From contig NZ_CAIY01000070.1 of NCBI RefSeq assembly GCF_000350105.1, positions 1 through 56,970 on the forward strand: a stretch of DNA of 56,970 bases, given 5' to 3'. The translations under genes were made by a program, and so were the position numbers. The notes under the pieces were generated by a model that did not search any database, was not told the DNA's origin, and was given only the letters and a program-made list of their open reading frames with translations. Shown here piece after piece: positions 10,216 to 20,065 of the stretch. Position 1 is the first letter of the stretch. Every line of letters starts with the position of its first letter. The DNA is from Richelia intracellularis HH01 (lineage in GTDB: Bacteria; Cyanobacteriota; Cyanobacteriia; Cyanobacteriales; Nostocaceae).

Positions 10216-11052
10216 TTAATTTTGACATTGGCGACAAAAATGACTGGAACGTCCACCTAATTTAATACGTTGAATAGAATGACTACAAACCCTACAAGGT
10301 TCTCCTGTACGGTTATAAACCCAGGCCATATCGCTATATTTACCGTTTACACCTTGAACATTGAGGAAATTACTAAAAGTAGTCCCACCAAATGCAATAC
10401 TAGTTCCTAAGACTCTAATTATAGCTTCACGCAAGTCAGCAATTTGTGATCTCTGTAAATCAATACATTTGGTATATGGTAATATCTTGCCAAGAAATAG
10501 AGCTTCATCAGCATAAATGTTACCTAGTCCTGACACTGTAGATTGATCCAATAAGGCACTTTTTATGGGACGATAACTACTATTCAATTTATTGATCAAA
10601 TACTCAACTGTAAATTCATCACTCAATGGATCAACTGCCAATTTTGCCAGACCTGTAATCACATTTTCCATATCAGCACTGGGATTAACTAACCACATTC
10701 GACCAAAGGTTCGCTGATCTACAAATCTCAGTTCCCAATCACCATGAAAGAATAACCTTACTCTTGTATGTTTATGTAATTTTTCATCTTGATGTAACCA
10801 CAACAATTGCCCTGTCATCCGCAAGTGTACTCCCAACCAGCTACAGTGAGGAGAAAGTTGAGCAATCAGATATTTCCCACGACGGTGCCAAAGATTGATT
10901 ACATTACCTTTGATTTCCTGCAAAAACTCTGTAGCAGATGCAGGCTCAGCAACTGCACGTTCTAACAGAACCTCTCCACCAATGATTTCTTGATTGAGGG
11001 TCAAGTCATTCAATCCACGACGTACCGTTTCAACTTCTGGTAGTTCAGGCAT
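10216..11052 (-). CDS. mutM: Formamidopyrimidine-DNA glycosylase
   Basis: Removes oxidised purines such as 8-oxoguanine and nicks the abasic site, important in an oxygen-evolving cell. The 278-residue chain starts [14 protein letters not shown], giving the catalytic Pro (Schiff-base nucleophile after Met removal) and Glu next to it. The helix-two-turn-helix region is present ([16 protein letters not shown]), and the C-terminal zinc finger has CRVC and CRQC pairs. It sits between psaE and ndhO on the same strand, 232 bases after psaE. The psaE-fpg neighbourhood is found in other cyanobacteria. Confidence 0.96.
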   Translation of the reverse strand: MPELPEVETVRRGLNDLTLNQEIIGGEVLLERAVAEPASATEFLQEIKGNVINLWHRRGKYLIAQLSPHCSWLGVHLRMTGQLLWLHQDEKLHKHTRVRLFFHGDWELRFVDQRTFGRMWLVNPSADMENVITGLAKLAVDPLSDEFTVEYLINKLNSSYRPIKSALLDQSTVSGLGNIYADEALFLGKILPYTKCIDLQRSQIADLREAIIRVLGTSIAFGGTTFSNFLNVQGVNGKYSDMAWVYNRTGEPCRVCSHSIQRIKLGGRSSHFCRQCQN

Positions 11053-11284
11053 TTTAATCTAACGTAATGATTAGAGCATCAAGAAAAACTAATCTAAACC
11101 TTATTTGTAGATATTTCCAAACTAGAAAATAATGGGAAAACTATTAACCAAGAAAGGCTGAAACTACATAATTATTAAATTGAAATTCATACCCCCTTTC
11201 ACATTAGTTTCCCATTATCCATATTAAGTCAAAATCTACCTTATACTTGACCTAAGATAATTCTATTCTTTATGCTTTTGACAT

Positions 11285-11491
11285 TTACACTTCTTCAAGT
11301 TCGCTCTCAGCAAAGTTATTTGTATTTACACCACTAGCACTACCACTAGGACCGTTGTAGTTGACCTTTTCAAAACGGACAATTACAGGATACTTTATCC
11401 CGGATGTGTCAATGGAAGCAACTGTGCCAGTATCCTGATACCAGTAGGACTCCTTACGTAGAATACGTACCTTAGAACCACGTTGAACCAT
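11285..11491 (-). CDS. psaE: Photosystem I reaction centre subunit IV
   Basis: A stromal-side PSI subunit with an SH3-like barrel that helps dock ferredoxin and supports cyclic electron flow. The 68-residue protein has the standard text [20 protein letters not shown], then [10 protein letters not shown] and the C-terminal [16 protein letters not shown] seven bases before the ATG is a good ribosome-binding site. It is the promoter-proximal gene of the psaE-mutM-ndhO group. The upstream non-coding region contains three strong hairpins (11595-11812). Confidence 0.97.
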   Translation of the reverse strand: MVQRGSKVRILRKESYWYQDTGTVASIDTSGIKYPVIVRFEKVNYNGPSGSASGVNTNNFAESELEEV

Positions 11492-11594
11492 GATTTTTTC
11501 CTTTTGAGTTATAAATTGCCAGTAAATTAGAAGTATTTCCTCTAACTCTACAACCTGAATGTCGTCGTTAGATGTTTTATTAAGTTATTTATAG

Positions 11595-11622
11595 AATGGC
11601 TATCAAAATAATGATAGCCATT
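11595..11622. repeat. Perfect 10-bp inverted repeat
   Basis: Arms AATGGCTATC (11595-11604) and GATAGCCATT (11613-11622) enclose an 8-base loop, and TTTTC follows on the plus strand. It has the form of an intrinsic terminator reading rightwards, but no plus-strand gene ends before it. It lies about 100 bases upstream of the psaE start, so it may be in the psaE promoter or leader. Confidence 0.6.
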
Positions 11623-11658
11623 TTCTACCATCTCCGATGACTATAGTACAAACTTTAA

Positions 11659-11717
11659 ATTTTCAAATCCTGACTTAAATGTTATTAAAAATAAAATTTA
11701 AGTCAGGATTTGAAAAT
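11659..11717. repeat. Perfect 22-bp inverted repeat
   Basis: Arms 11659-11680 and 11696-11717 are exactly complementary over 22 bases with a 15-base AT loop (11681-11695). The arm core is AAATCCTGACTTAAAT. This is much longer and more perfect than a normal terminator stem. It is the second of three hairpins upstream of psaE. Confidence 0.8.
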
Positions 11718-11772
11718 CCAATACCAATATTTGTTTAAAACTTACTTTGGTCGATAAAACAGTTAAACATAT

Positions 11773-11812
11773 TATAACCTAGTGTCTGATTGAGTTGAGA
11801 CACTAGGTTATA
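11773..11812. repeat. Perfect 15-bp inverted repeat
   Basis: Arms 11773-11787 (TATAACCTAGTGTCT) and 11798-11812 are exactly complementary with a 10-base loop. Third of the hairpin series upstream of psaE. No gene ends next to it on either strand. Confidence 0.75.
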
Positions 11813-12584
11813 TTGGCTGTACTCCATTCTTAATAATATACTTATGCTTGTACGCTTATTGGCCAAACATCGCATTATAAAAAACTATTGACAAATCGTG
11901 ACTATTCAAATATAATTGCGCTCACGAGTGTGGGTTACTATATTAGTATTTGTTTATTTAACTCCTAACGTTATAACATTTGACCAGTTTTGTATGGGTA
12001 AAATCCCCTTATTTATCCCCAAATACCAAAAAATCTCCTGTATGGCATTCTGTCATTCAACCATTATTACTTTCTCTATCCTGAAAAATTTGAATTGGTT
12101 GAAAGGGTTTTTGGCCGGTTTTATTAGTTATAGTTATCTGCATCTAAGGATTTCAGACTCTTAAAGGAGTTAAAACTAGTAATTAAATATTTATACAAGA
12201 AATTGATAAATTTCTTGTTGGTGTCTTTAGGCTAAATATCAAAGCCAGTTTGACTTTAAAAAGTATTTATACTGAAGGTCCTTGCTAGGGTATTTAAATT
12301 AAATGCCATATTAGCATGTCGGCTTGGAAAATGTAGGCTCTTTCAATTTAGAAGAGTTGGATAATATAGATTAAACCAACCATTTGCCAGTTATTATGGT
12401 GAAGAATAAACCTAATTTGATAGTTAATCTGAAGAGGTTCAAATTATGAATTCATTTGTCGGATTTTATCTGATCGGTATTGAATAAATAACTGGAATAT
12501 ATATTTTTTTTACCTAATGATAGACTCTAAAATGTCTATTTTAAAAATGTCTGTTTTGAAGTTTCTTGTTTTAAATCATTTGTT

Positions 12585-12815
12585 ATGTTGAATTCCCCAT
12601 TACGTGAAGCACCTCGAAATCAAAGGGCTACTCTGATTCCATTACAGCAAAAATCTTCTTTATTGGATTGGTTACAGGCAAGTGGTCGCCTAATTGCCCG
12701 TGATGTTCATGAGTCTTCATCTACTGTAGAAAATGGAGATGTTGAATCTATGCTGGGTGTTGAAGATGGAATCAGTTATGATGATGACGACTTCGATGAT
12801 GATGGGAGTGAATAG
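12585..12815 (+). CDS. DUF3134 family small acidic protein
   Basis: A 76-residue cyanobacterial protein of unknown function. It begins MLNSPLREAPRNQRATLIP, has the conserved core SSLLDWLQASGRLIARDVHE (about 24-43) and ends in a strongly acidic tail rich in Asp (about 62-76). It has no membrane segment or signal peptide. It lies 88 bases before mraY on the same strand and could be co-transcribed with it. Family assignment is from recognition of the core motif. Confidence 0.8.
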   Translation: MLNSPLREAPRNQRATLIPLQQKSSLLDWLQASGRLIARDVHESSSTVENGDVESMLGVEDGISYDDDDFDDDGSE

Positions 12816-12903
12816 CAGATCCACTTATGCTTGAATCTGCAAATCAACCATATCAGCTAATTAATTTTTATAGTGTTTAAGTGTGGAGTGAGAAGGGAAT
12901 TCT

Positions 12904-14022
12904 GTGGATGCTAAATTATCTAGTCAACAACAAGTTTTAAATACTTCTGGCGTTGCCCTGGCGTCTTTATTAGCTGGTGGCATAATACTGGCAGCAATAG
13001 TTTTAGATGGAATTGCAAACAGATTGCCTTGGCAGTTTTCATCACTAACCCTGCCAATATTATTAGCTGCTGTAACCTCGGCAATTCTTGGTTATGTGGT
13101 TTTACCCTTACTGCAAACTCTCAAGACTGGACAGATTATACGCGAAGATGGGCCCAAAACACATTTAAAAAAAGCTGGGACGCCGACAATGGGAGGTATT
13201 TTTTTTGTCCCAACTGCTGTGTTGATTGCCTGTATAGGGTCTGGTTTTACAACTGATGTGCTGGCAATTTCAGCATTAACTCTGAGCTTTGGATTTATAG
13301 GGTGGATTGATGACTGGCAGATTTTGCGTTTCAAGTCTAATAAGGGTATATCTCCTCAAATCAAGTTAGTATTGCAAATCTTTTTAGCAACCGTCTTCTG
13401 TTCATGGATGATGTTTACCCAACCAGCCAGTATTACTAGTATTGCTTTGCCATTTGATATTTTTTTGCCTCTAGGCTTTTTGTTCTGGCCACTTGCTAGT
13501 TTTGTGTTAGTTGCAGAGAGTAATGCTACGAACCTAACTGATGGTATTGATGGTTTGGCAGGTGGTGTAGTGGCAGTTTCATCATTGGCATTAGGTGCAA
13601 TGGTTGCTCCCACCTCTCCAGATTTGATGATCTTCTGCGCTTCCCTAAGTGGGGGTTGTTTGGGGTTTTTAGTGCACAACCGAAACCCTGCAAGAGTATT
13701 TATGGGGGATACTGGCTCCTTATCACTAGGTAGCGCTTTAGCAGGGGTAGCACTTTTAACTAATAGTTTAGTAGGATTATTTATCCTCAGTGGTATTTTC
13801 TTTGTGGAAACCCTGTCTGTAGTGTTACAAGTGAGTTACTACAAGGCAACGAAGGGTTCAGATGGGAGGGGTAAACGACTGTTTAAAATGGCGCCATTAC
13901 ACCACCATTTGGAATTATCTGGCTGGTCTGAGTTACAGCTAGTCGCTGTGTTCTATTTTATTGCTGAAATTCTTGCTGTTAGTGGTCTTGTGATTAACTC
14001 AAGCATGGGAACTTTGGGATAA
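12904..14022 (+). CDS. mraY: Phospho-N-acetylmuramoyl-pentapeptide transferase
   Basis: Integral membrane enzyme that transfers phospho-MurNAc-pentapeptide from UDP to undecaprenyl phosphate, making lipid I for peptidoglycan. The 372-residue chain has the expected multi-span hydrophobic profile. Conserved sites are present: TPTMGG, the catalytic Asp pair in WIDDWQ, NATNLTDGIDGLAGG, FMGDTGSL, and PLHHHLEL near the C-terminus. The start is GTG at 12904 with AAGGGA at about 12893-12898. No other mur genes adjoin it, so the classical mur/dcw cluster is dispersed here. Confidence 0.96.
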   Translation: MDAKLSSQQQVLNTSGVALASLLAGGIILAAIVLDGIANRLPWQFSSLTLPILLAAVTSAILGYVVLPLLQTLKTGQIIREDGPKTHLKKAGTPTMGGIFFVPTAVLIACIGSGFTTDVLAISALTLSFGFIGWIDDWQILRFKSNKGISPQIKLVLQIFLATVFCSWMMFTQPASITSIALPFDIFLPLGFLFWPLASFVLVAESNATNLTDGIDGLAGGVVAVSSLALGAMVAPTSPDLMIFCASLSGGCLGFLVHNRNPARVFMGDTGSLSLGSALAGVALLTNSLVGLFILSGIFFVETLSVVLQVSYYKATKGSDGRGKRLFKMAPLHHHLELSGWSELQLVAVFYFIAEILAVSGLVINSSMGTLG

Positions 14023-15027
14023 TTAACTCGATTACATAAGAATACAATTCTAATGTTATCGATTAAAATCTAGTTTTGGGAAAGCAACTCAGGGTTTTAG
14101 TTGGAGTAATATTAAGTCCTAATCAGAATTTAAAATTTGGACCTGGTAGATTCTACATTCGTGAATAATCTTACGTGTATAACCACCCATGTGTTACCTT
14201 CCAAGAATACAAGCAGCTGTACTCGTAATATGCAATAACACTAAATAATAAATTATTAACAACCCAGTAATACTTTAGTTTTTCCAAAAAGCATATTTGA
14301 GAAATATTTCTCTATTATTTGTTCACCTCATAAAAGGCTTGACCATAATTTATATGAAAACCAAATAAAAGTTACACTAAATTAGTTTCCTCATGAAACT
14401 TGAAATGCAGTGCAGTTATGATTTACTTACCACTGAATTTATAGAAGCCCATGTTGTATTCTACTTTGCAAGGCATATTAGCTATAAGATTAGAATATTT
14501 TTCTACTTTCATAGATATTAACATAAATTTGCTAGTGGAGTATTAGGATTCTGCCTGAATATGAATGATTACACTCATTAATTGCTTTTGCTTAAGCTAC
14601 CAATTAATAATGCGCCGTCATTTGGTATTGAAACTAGTTACGTGCTCATGTCTGTAGTTTAGAAATAAACATGACAGAGAAATATCTTTGATTGACTAAA
14701 AAGTCAAATACTGCCAAGTATTCTTAGTTATTAACTCTCTACAGGAAACAATTATTGACTCGCTATTTTATCAAAAGTATCTTGCTAACACTCAAAATTG
14801 TTAGTAAATCTCTCCATATCAGATAAACAACTTTTGGTTAGAATTTAAGGATATGTAATAAAATTTTGCTCTTATACTTTCGTTATTTTAGGTGGTTAAT
14901 CGGCAAGTATAATCATAATAATCAATTATCCATGATTATTAATATAAATATGGCGATTATTGTTTTAATTTCCTCATGAAGTATTAATCGCTGAATTTTT
15001 TGATTGATTATGGAAGAACTATTAAGA
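14023..15027. other. Long convergent intergenic region, no gene recognised
   Basis: About 1 kb between the 3' ends of mraY (+) and uvrC (-). It is AT-rich with many stops, and I could not read any protein relic in it. No strong terminator hairpin was found. Confidence 0.5.
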
Positions 15028-16899
15028 TTAATTTACATGAAAATAATCGTAGATTTCTTGCGCTAAACGTGGGCCAATTCCTGGTACCTCTGACAGCTGC
15101 TTTGGTGTCGCTTGGCCAATATAACTCATGGAACGGAAATACTCTAATAGTTTTTTTTGACGGTGATGTCCCAAACCCGGAATTTCATCTAAGCCAGATT
15201 GCTTTAATTTTTGGCTACGTTGCTGGCGGTGGAAATTAATGGCAAAACGATGTGCCTCATCTCGTAGGCGTCTCAATAATTTTACTCCTGACTGTTCACT
15301 GTGAGTTTTCAAAGGTTGAGACTTGCCTGGAAGGAAAATTTCCTCTCTGCGTTTTGCTAAACTAATAACTTGTAATTCTTCTAAGAAATTTATGTTTTGC
15401 AGCACTGCAACCACCGACGATAACTGACCTTTACCACCATCAATTACAATTAGATCTGGCCAATCTGGATTACCTATCCTTTGTAATTGAGAATTTTCTA
15501 TATACTTATGAAAACGACGCTGAATTACTTCAGCTAAGCTTGCAAAATCATTAGAATGACCTATAAAAACTTCTGGATTTCTGATTTTATAATGGCGATA
15601 GTGTTGTTTTGCTGGGAAGCCATCAATAAATACTACCTGGGAAGCAACTGCATTACTACCTTGAATATGAGATATATCGTAACATTCAATCCGATGAGGT
15701 AATTCTGGTAAATTTAGAACCATGGCTAGATCTCGCATGGATTGCTGATTATGATCACTCAATTTTTGCATTCTCTGTAATTCATATTCAGCATTACGCT
15801 CCACCATCTCAATTAACTCTGCCTTTGTTTGGCGCTGGGGGGATAATATATTTACTTTTCTACCTTTACGTTGACTTAAAACTTCTCCTAACATCTCTCC
15901 ATTTAATAATTCATGCTGTACCAAAATTTCTGAGGGTATTTCCACAACATCTGCATTTTGGTAGTGTTCCTCCAATACTCTCTGCAAAATTGCATCTGGT
16001 TCTGCATAACCATTGGTCGTAAATCCCAATCTACCCACTAACTTACCTGAGCGAATCTGAAATAATTGTATGCAACAATGTTCTACATCTTTTGCTAGAG
16101 CAATAGCATCTCTAGAAACTTTATTATCAGGAAGGGATACTTTTTGTTGAGTATTAAGGGAATTTAGGCTAGAAATTTGATCCCTGATTCTTACACAAGT
16201 CTCAAAATTCAGGGTTTCTGCTGCTTGATGCATTTGTATGGTCAGGATTTGTACCAATTCTTGGACTCTTCCCTGAAATACCATTGCTATTTTCTGTACA
16301 ACTTGCCTGTACTCTTCTGGAGAAATTAATTGTTGGCATACCCCTGGACATCTTCCCAAATCATAATTTAAACAGGGACGATCTTTAAATAGGGGCTTTT
16401 GTCTTTGTCGTAGAGGAAAAATACGTTTACAAAAGCGTAAAATTTCCCGTAGAAGATAGTAATCTGTATAGGGTCCATAATACTTGTCCTTAGCTTTACC
16501 CAATTTACGATTACGGGTCATAAAAACCCGGGGATAATTTTCCGACCAAGTAATACAAATATAGGGATATCTCTTATCATCCTTAAGCAAAACGTTGAAA
16601 TATGGTTGGTGCTGCTTAATTAAATTTGCTTCTAAAGCTAAAGCCTCTGCCTCAGTATCAGTAACAATAAACTCAATTTCTGTCACCTGTCTTACCATAT
16701 TAGCAATGCGATTACTCAAGTTTTGGGATTCGCGGAAATAGGAGCGAACCCGCATTCTTAATTTACGTGACTTGCCTATATATATAATACGACCATTACT
16801 ATCACGCATAAAATAAACTCCTGGTTCTATTGGGAGCTCTTGTAAACGTTCTTCTAGGATTTCGGGTACTTTTATAAGTTCTATTGTTTGTGCAGACAT
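15028..16899 (-). CDS. uvrC: UvrABC system subunit C (excinuclease)
   Basis: Makes both incisions around bulky DNA lesions in nucleotide excision repair. The ATG at 16899 gives 623 residues starting [19 protein letters not shown], as in related proteins; a TTG 19 codons upstream is less likely. Domains in order: GIY-YIG nuclease (about 20-100; [18 protein letters not shown]), a cysteine-containing segment ([15 protein letters not shown]), a UVR motif (about 205-240), the RNase H-like 5' nuclease ([25 protein letters not shown]), and C-terminal helix-hairpin-helix motifs ([15 protein letters not shown]). Intact and full length. Confidence 0.95.
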   Translation of the reverse strand: MSAQTIELIKVPEILEERLQELPIEPGVYFMRDSNGRIIYIGKSRKLRMRVRSYFRESQNLSNRIANMVRQVTEIEFIVTDTEAEALALEANLIKQHQPYFNVLLKDDKRYPYICITWSENYPRVFMTRNRKLGKAKDKYYGPYTDYYLLREILRFCKRIFPLRQRQKPLFKDRPCLNYDLGRCPGVCQQLISPEEYRQVVQKIAMVFQGRVQELVQILTIQMHQAAETLNFETCVRIRDQISSLNSLNTQQKVSLPDNKVSRDAIALAKDVEHCCIQLFQIRSGKLVGRLGFTTNGYAEPDAILQRVLEEHYQNADVVEIPSEILVQHELLNGEMLGEVLSQRKGRKVNILSPQRQTKAELIEMVERNAEYELQRMQKLSDHNQQSMRDLAMVLNLPELPHRIECYDISHIQGSNAVASQVVFIDGFPAKQHYRHYKIRNPEVFIGHSNDFASLAEVIQRRFHKYIENSQLQRIGNPDWPDLIVIDGGKGQLSSVVAVLQNINFLEELQVISLAKRREEIFLPGKSQPLKTHSEQSGVKLLRRLRDEAHRFAINFHRQQRSQKLKQSGLDEIPGLGHHRQKKLLEYFRSMSYIGQATPKQLSEVPGIGPRLAQEIYDYFHVN

Positions 16900-17012
16900 A
16901 GTTACAGCCGAAATACAATAGTTATTACAATGAATTTTGATAAATACTTTACTCAATGGAACTTATCATATCTTAAACTCTTGAGGAAACTGATAACAAT
17001 TATCAAAAAATC

Positions 17013-17281
17013 ATGGCCAAAGACATAATGTGGGGAAGTTATTGTAAAAATGCAGTATAAAAACGTCATCTCTACAATCAAGAACATTTAGATAGACTAG
17101 CAAAACAAAAAGAATCTGGTGTACTCATTACCATTATTTCTACTAAGGATCTCGCCAAAGTTTTTGGCATTTATGAGGCTGAAGATGAAGCAACTATACG
17201 TCAGCGTATAGAGGGTAATCCACCTTAGCAAAAAGAATTTGGACTGAATACCTAATTAAAGAATGGATTCAAGCTTTATAA
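17013..17281 (+). pseudogene. Broken YciI-family protein gene
   Basis: The intact ancestor would encode a YciI-like dimeric alpha/beta-barrel protein of about 90 residues. The plus strand reads MAKDIMWGSYCKNAV, a TAA stop at 17058-17060, then HLDRLAKQKESGVLITI, STKDLAKVFGIYEAEDEA and IRQRIEGNP, and a TAG at 17226-17228. A frameshift follows at about 17231, after which the next frame reads IWTEYLIKEWIQAL and ends at TAA 17279-17281. Two stops and one frameshift in an otherwise recognisable gene show recent inactivation. Confidence 0.88.
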
Positions 17282-18144
17282 ACTAATAATAAAATATATG
17301 GAATATCTGTATTAGTTAATATTTAGACCAAATTGTGGAGTTTAAAGAAAATTAAACTAAAGGAATCAGGGACTGAAAAACCATACATGATAATTATCAT
17401 TGGATATCTTTACGGTGTGCTTAATATTTGAAATTTTTAGTCAATTTCAAGTAACTTCGTAATAAAGCGAACTAATTAAAAATTATTCCTAATGAATAAT
17501 TAGGCTATAGTAGTCACTCAAGATGATCATTTTGAATATTTTTCAAATATATAGATAAATGAAGCAACACGCACGGCTAAGTTATACAAAATATGGAAAC
17601 AATGATATCAACTTCTCCCACTTCAAAGTTTTACCAAGAATTTTATTTACCAGAGCTATTGTTTGAAATATACTACAGTAAAGTCCATTAATGAAGCTTT
17701 GGATAGCAAGGGGTTATAGAGTATAAATTGGTTAAGAATATGATACTAGGGAATACAATTTAAACTATATGTAATAATTAGCCAATAATTTTGATGTGGT
17801 GAGGCAAATCATCATTTATACAGTTCAATCTTCCATTTAATAGGCCTAACATCCAGAAAAAACTAAATTATTCTGGTAAAAGAGGAAGATATAATCACAA
17901 ATACTTGATAACAGCAAAGTTAAGACACAATTGTTAAGAGTAGATGAAAAAATTTACATAAATCTGAGACATTAGCAGCAAACTTACCTAAGTTAGCTAG
18001 TTATATTAAAATTAGGATAAATTCTTGGTTTATTAAAATCTATAATTGCTCAACGAGAGCAAGCTACAAGAAAAATAGAGAATTTAGTTAATTAAATGTA
18101 GTTAGCTCTTTATTATTTGATGCTTAGACTCTCATTTTATGCGA

Positions 18145-18177
18145 ATATAATCTCATTATGTAATTATGAGATTATAT
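18145..18177. repeat. 12-bp inverted repeat
   Basis: Arms ATATAATCTCAT (18145-18156) and ATGAGATTATAT (18166-18177) with a 9-base loop. No adjacent gene ends here. Possibly a terminator left by a lost gene. Confidence 0.5.
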
Positions 18178-18592
18178 AACTGTAAATTAAATTCTGATAT
18201 AATTTCTTTAATAGTTATTATATTATGTTTTGCTTGAAAATTTCTTATTTTTTCTAATTTTATAATGACTAATGACAATTTATCAATCCTTAATATAGCT
18301 GTATTAGCTAGTATCATAAGTATTATATAGTCTTATTCATATCTATAGCTAAAGATAAAAGGCTAGAAGTAATTAAATTCAATAAGTATTAGTAGATGTA
18401 CTGTACTAACTACAAAAAATTTTCTCCGGAGAGTAAAATGACTTAGAGGATAAACATAATTTAGTTCTAGGTATTCTTAACAAGAGATAGGCTAAATTAA
18501 ACTATAGAAATATAACTTAGTTTTCTAGCTACCCACTAATAAATCAGGGTAGACTAGATTCATTTGATATCTGACAACTGGAGTCAACCGGT

Positions 18593-18784
18593 ATGGCACA
18601 ATTGATGGTAATTGCTTTAATAGTTGTTTATGCTGTTGGTTTTTGGCGATTCTGGAGTGGATTCGAGAAAACTAATTTTTCTCGTAGACTACTTGATCGT
18701 CTTATTCTATCGTTGCTATGGCCTGCGTTATTTATTGCCAATAAGTCTTACAGAACAAACTTTAGAAAAGCCCTCAAGGGTTGA
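18593..18784 (+). CDS. Small conserved cyanobacterial membrane protein
   Basis: A 63-residue protein with one or two hydrophobic segments: residues 3-20 (QLMVIALIVVYAVGFWRF) and about 36-50 (LILSLLWPALFIANK). It ends with a basic tail (SYRTNFRKALKG). GGAG at 18580-18583 sits nine bases before the ATG. The text resembles small hypothetical proteins I associate with cyanobacteria; function is unknown. It stands alone in a gene-poor region, so its survival with a good ribosome site suggests it is functional. Confidence 0.7.
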   Translation: MAQLMVIALIVVYAVGFWRFWSGFEKTNFSRRLLDRLILSLLWPALFIANKSYRTNFRKALKG

Positions 18785-19330
18785 TTATATTCTGTACTAT
18801 ATAATTTTGAGTTTAATTAATTTATTTTTTTAAATAAATTAAATGTCTTTGGGTTTTATTTTTGTAAAATTGGCATGGAAACTCTGAATTTATTTACATA
18901 ATTTATAATAGGACTGATGAAGATAATTTTGATTACATTACTTATATGAATATAGGCTGTTGCATTTAAGGTTATTGTTTTTTTTCTTGCGAATAAAGGG
19001 TATATCAGCATATAAAACATAAAATACCTAGAAATCTGCATGACTTATCAATGTGACTCTATCACTGCTTAGAGATGGACACTATAAAAACTGTCCTCAT
19101 TCTGGTATCAGAATAGTGGTTTTGCACAAATTAGATAACCAAGTATTGACTTACCGGTTTTATTACATCATTAATCTAATTATTTTCTCGGTAGGTATTA
19201 TTTTTGACAATGTATGTGTGTAATACAAAGTAAGAAGCAGAGAAAAACTATTTGCTTAGGTTCAGTTGTGCATTTGAGTATATTATACTGAAGCTTTCAG
19301 ACATAAAAAAGGGCTATTGGCTCACTCTTT
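18785..19330. other. Intergenic with an AT hairpin
   Basis: About 545 bases between the small membrane protein (+) and the HAD gene (-), convergent. The hairpin at 18817-18842 may be a terminator. Nothing else recognised. Confidence 0.5.
18817..18842 (+). terminator. AT-only hairpin after the small membrane protein
   Basis: Arms TTAATTTATTT (18817-18827) and AAATAAATTAA (18832-18842) with a TTTT loop, 33 bases after the stop codon. The stem is 11 bp but has no G-C pairs and no T run, so termination is uncertain. Confidence 0.35.
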
Positions 19331-20065
19331 CTAATAATCAAATACTTGAATATCATGTAATTGGTTAATCACAACATCTGCACCAGCTACATTTTCTGGT
19401 TTATCTATCCACGTAATGCCAATGCTGCCAGCAGCATTGGCATTACGTGCCATCTGCATGTCAGCAACAGAATCCCCTACCATTAAAGTGTACTTGGGTT
19501 CTATCTCTAATGCCTGACAAGCCTGTAAGAACAGTCGTGGATCCGGTTTACTAGGACCTTTATCAACTCCCATTTCCAAATTGAAATAACTATGCAATTG
19601 ATGTGTTGTGACAAAGTTATTAACTTCTCGAGTCGTGGCTGCAGATAGTATACCTAGCTTCAATCCAGCATTGGAGATTTTTTGAAGGACTGGTAACACA
19701 CCATCAAATAAAGGCGTAATAGTATTACTAAGGCATTGTTCCGCCTCTTCCAAAACTTGGTGAGCAATGCAAAGAGATTCAATCCATCCCTTGCCATTTG
19801 AGGCAATATAAGCAGCAGTTGCTACTTCTACTTCTTGACGACTAGCCACTGATATTAAACCTGTAGGATCGAGGTAACTATTCTTAACACCAAATGCTAG
19901 TAATAGAGGTTCTCCCGTACCTCTTATTTGGGCTTCAATTATTCTTGCTGCTTCTTGAGCAAGAGAACATAAATATATCTCTGAGTCTTCCAATGTGCCA
20001 TTTTTATCAAATAAAATTGCCTTTATATTGGGAAAAGAAATATTATGGCACTGAATCGTTTTCAT
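19331..20065 (-). CDS. HAD-superfamily hydrolase, phosphatase-like
   Basis: A 244-residue haloacid dehalogenase fold protein. Motif I is AILFDKNGTLEDS, with nucleophile Asp20 present, but the usual second Asp (general acid/base) is Asn22. Motif II is GILSAATTREV, with a Ser in the normal Ser/Thr position; the motif III lysine is in KGPSKPDPRLF; motif IV is LMVGDSVADMQMA. A helical cap lies between about residues 27 and 110. Substrate is unknown; PGP-like phosphatases are the nearest general type. I believe the Asn variant occurs in related cyanobacterial proteins, so it may be a family trait rather than decay. Alone, no operon. Confidence 0.82.
   Translation of the reverse strand: MKTIQCHNISFPNIKAILFDKNGTLEDSEIYLCSLAQEAARIIEAQIRGTGEPLLLAFGVKNSYLDPTGLISVASRQEVEVATAAYIASNGKGWIESLCIAHQVLEEAEQCLSNTITPLFDGVLPVLQKISNAGLKLGILSAATTREVNNFVTTHQLHSYFNLEMGVDKGPSKPDPRLFLQACQALEIEPKYTLMVGDSVADMQMARNANAAGSIGITWIDKPENVAGADVVINQLHDIQVFDY

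Larger units (their letters stand above)
11492..12584. other. Long divergent intergenic region with three hairpins
   Basis: About 1.1 kb between psaE (-) and the DUF3134 gene (+). The psaE-proximal part holds three perfect inverted repeats in a row, listed separately. A frame at 11916-12164 could encode 82 residues but has no protein-like composition and was not called. The remainder shows nothing recognisable. Confidence 0.55.
16900..18592. other. Long gene-poor stretch with a YciI relic
   Basis: About 1.7 kb with no intact gene. A clear YciI-family pseudogene lies at 17013-17281. A perfect AT palindrome is at 17387-17400 (ATGATAATTATCAT). A hairpin is at 18145-18177. Other short open stretches, for example a 33-codon frame from about 17561, are not recognisable. 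Confidence 0.6.

Noticed and set aside
11916..12164. 82-codon plus-strand frame
   Set aside because: No ribosome site, no recognisable motif and composition expected of AT-rich non-coding DNA.
19303..19330. Possible terminator of the HAD gene (AGCCCTTTTTT on the minus strand)
   Set aside because: A T run is present but I could not find a convincing stem before it.
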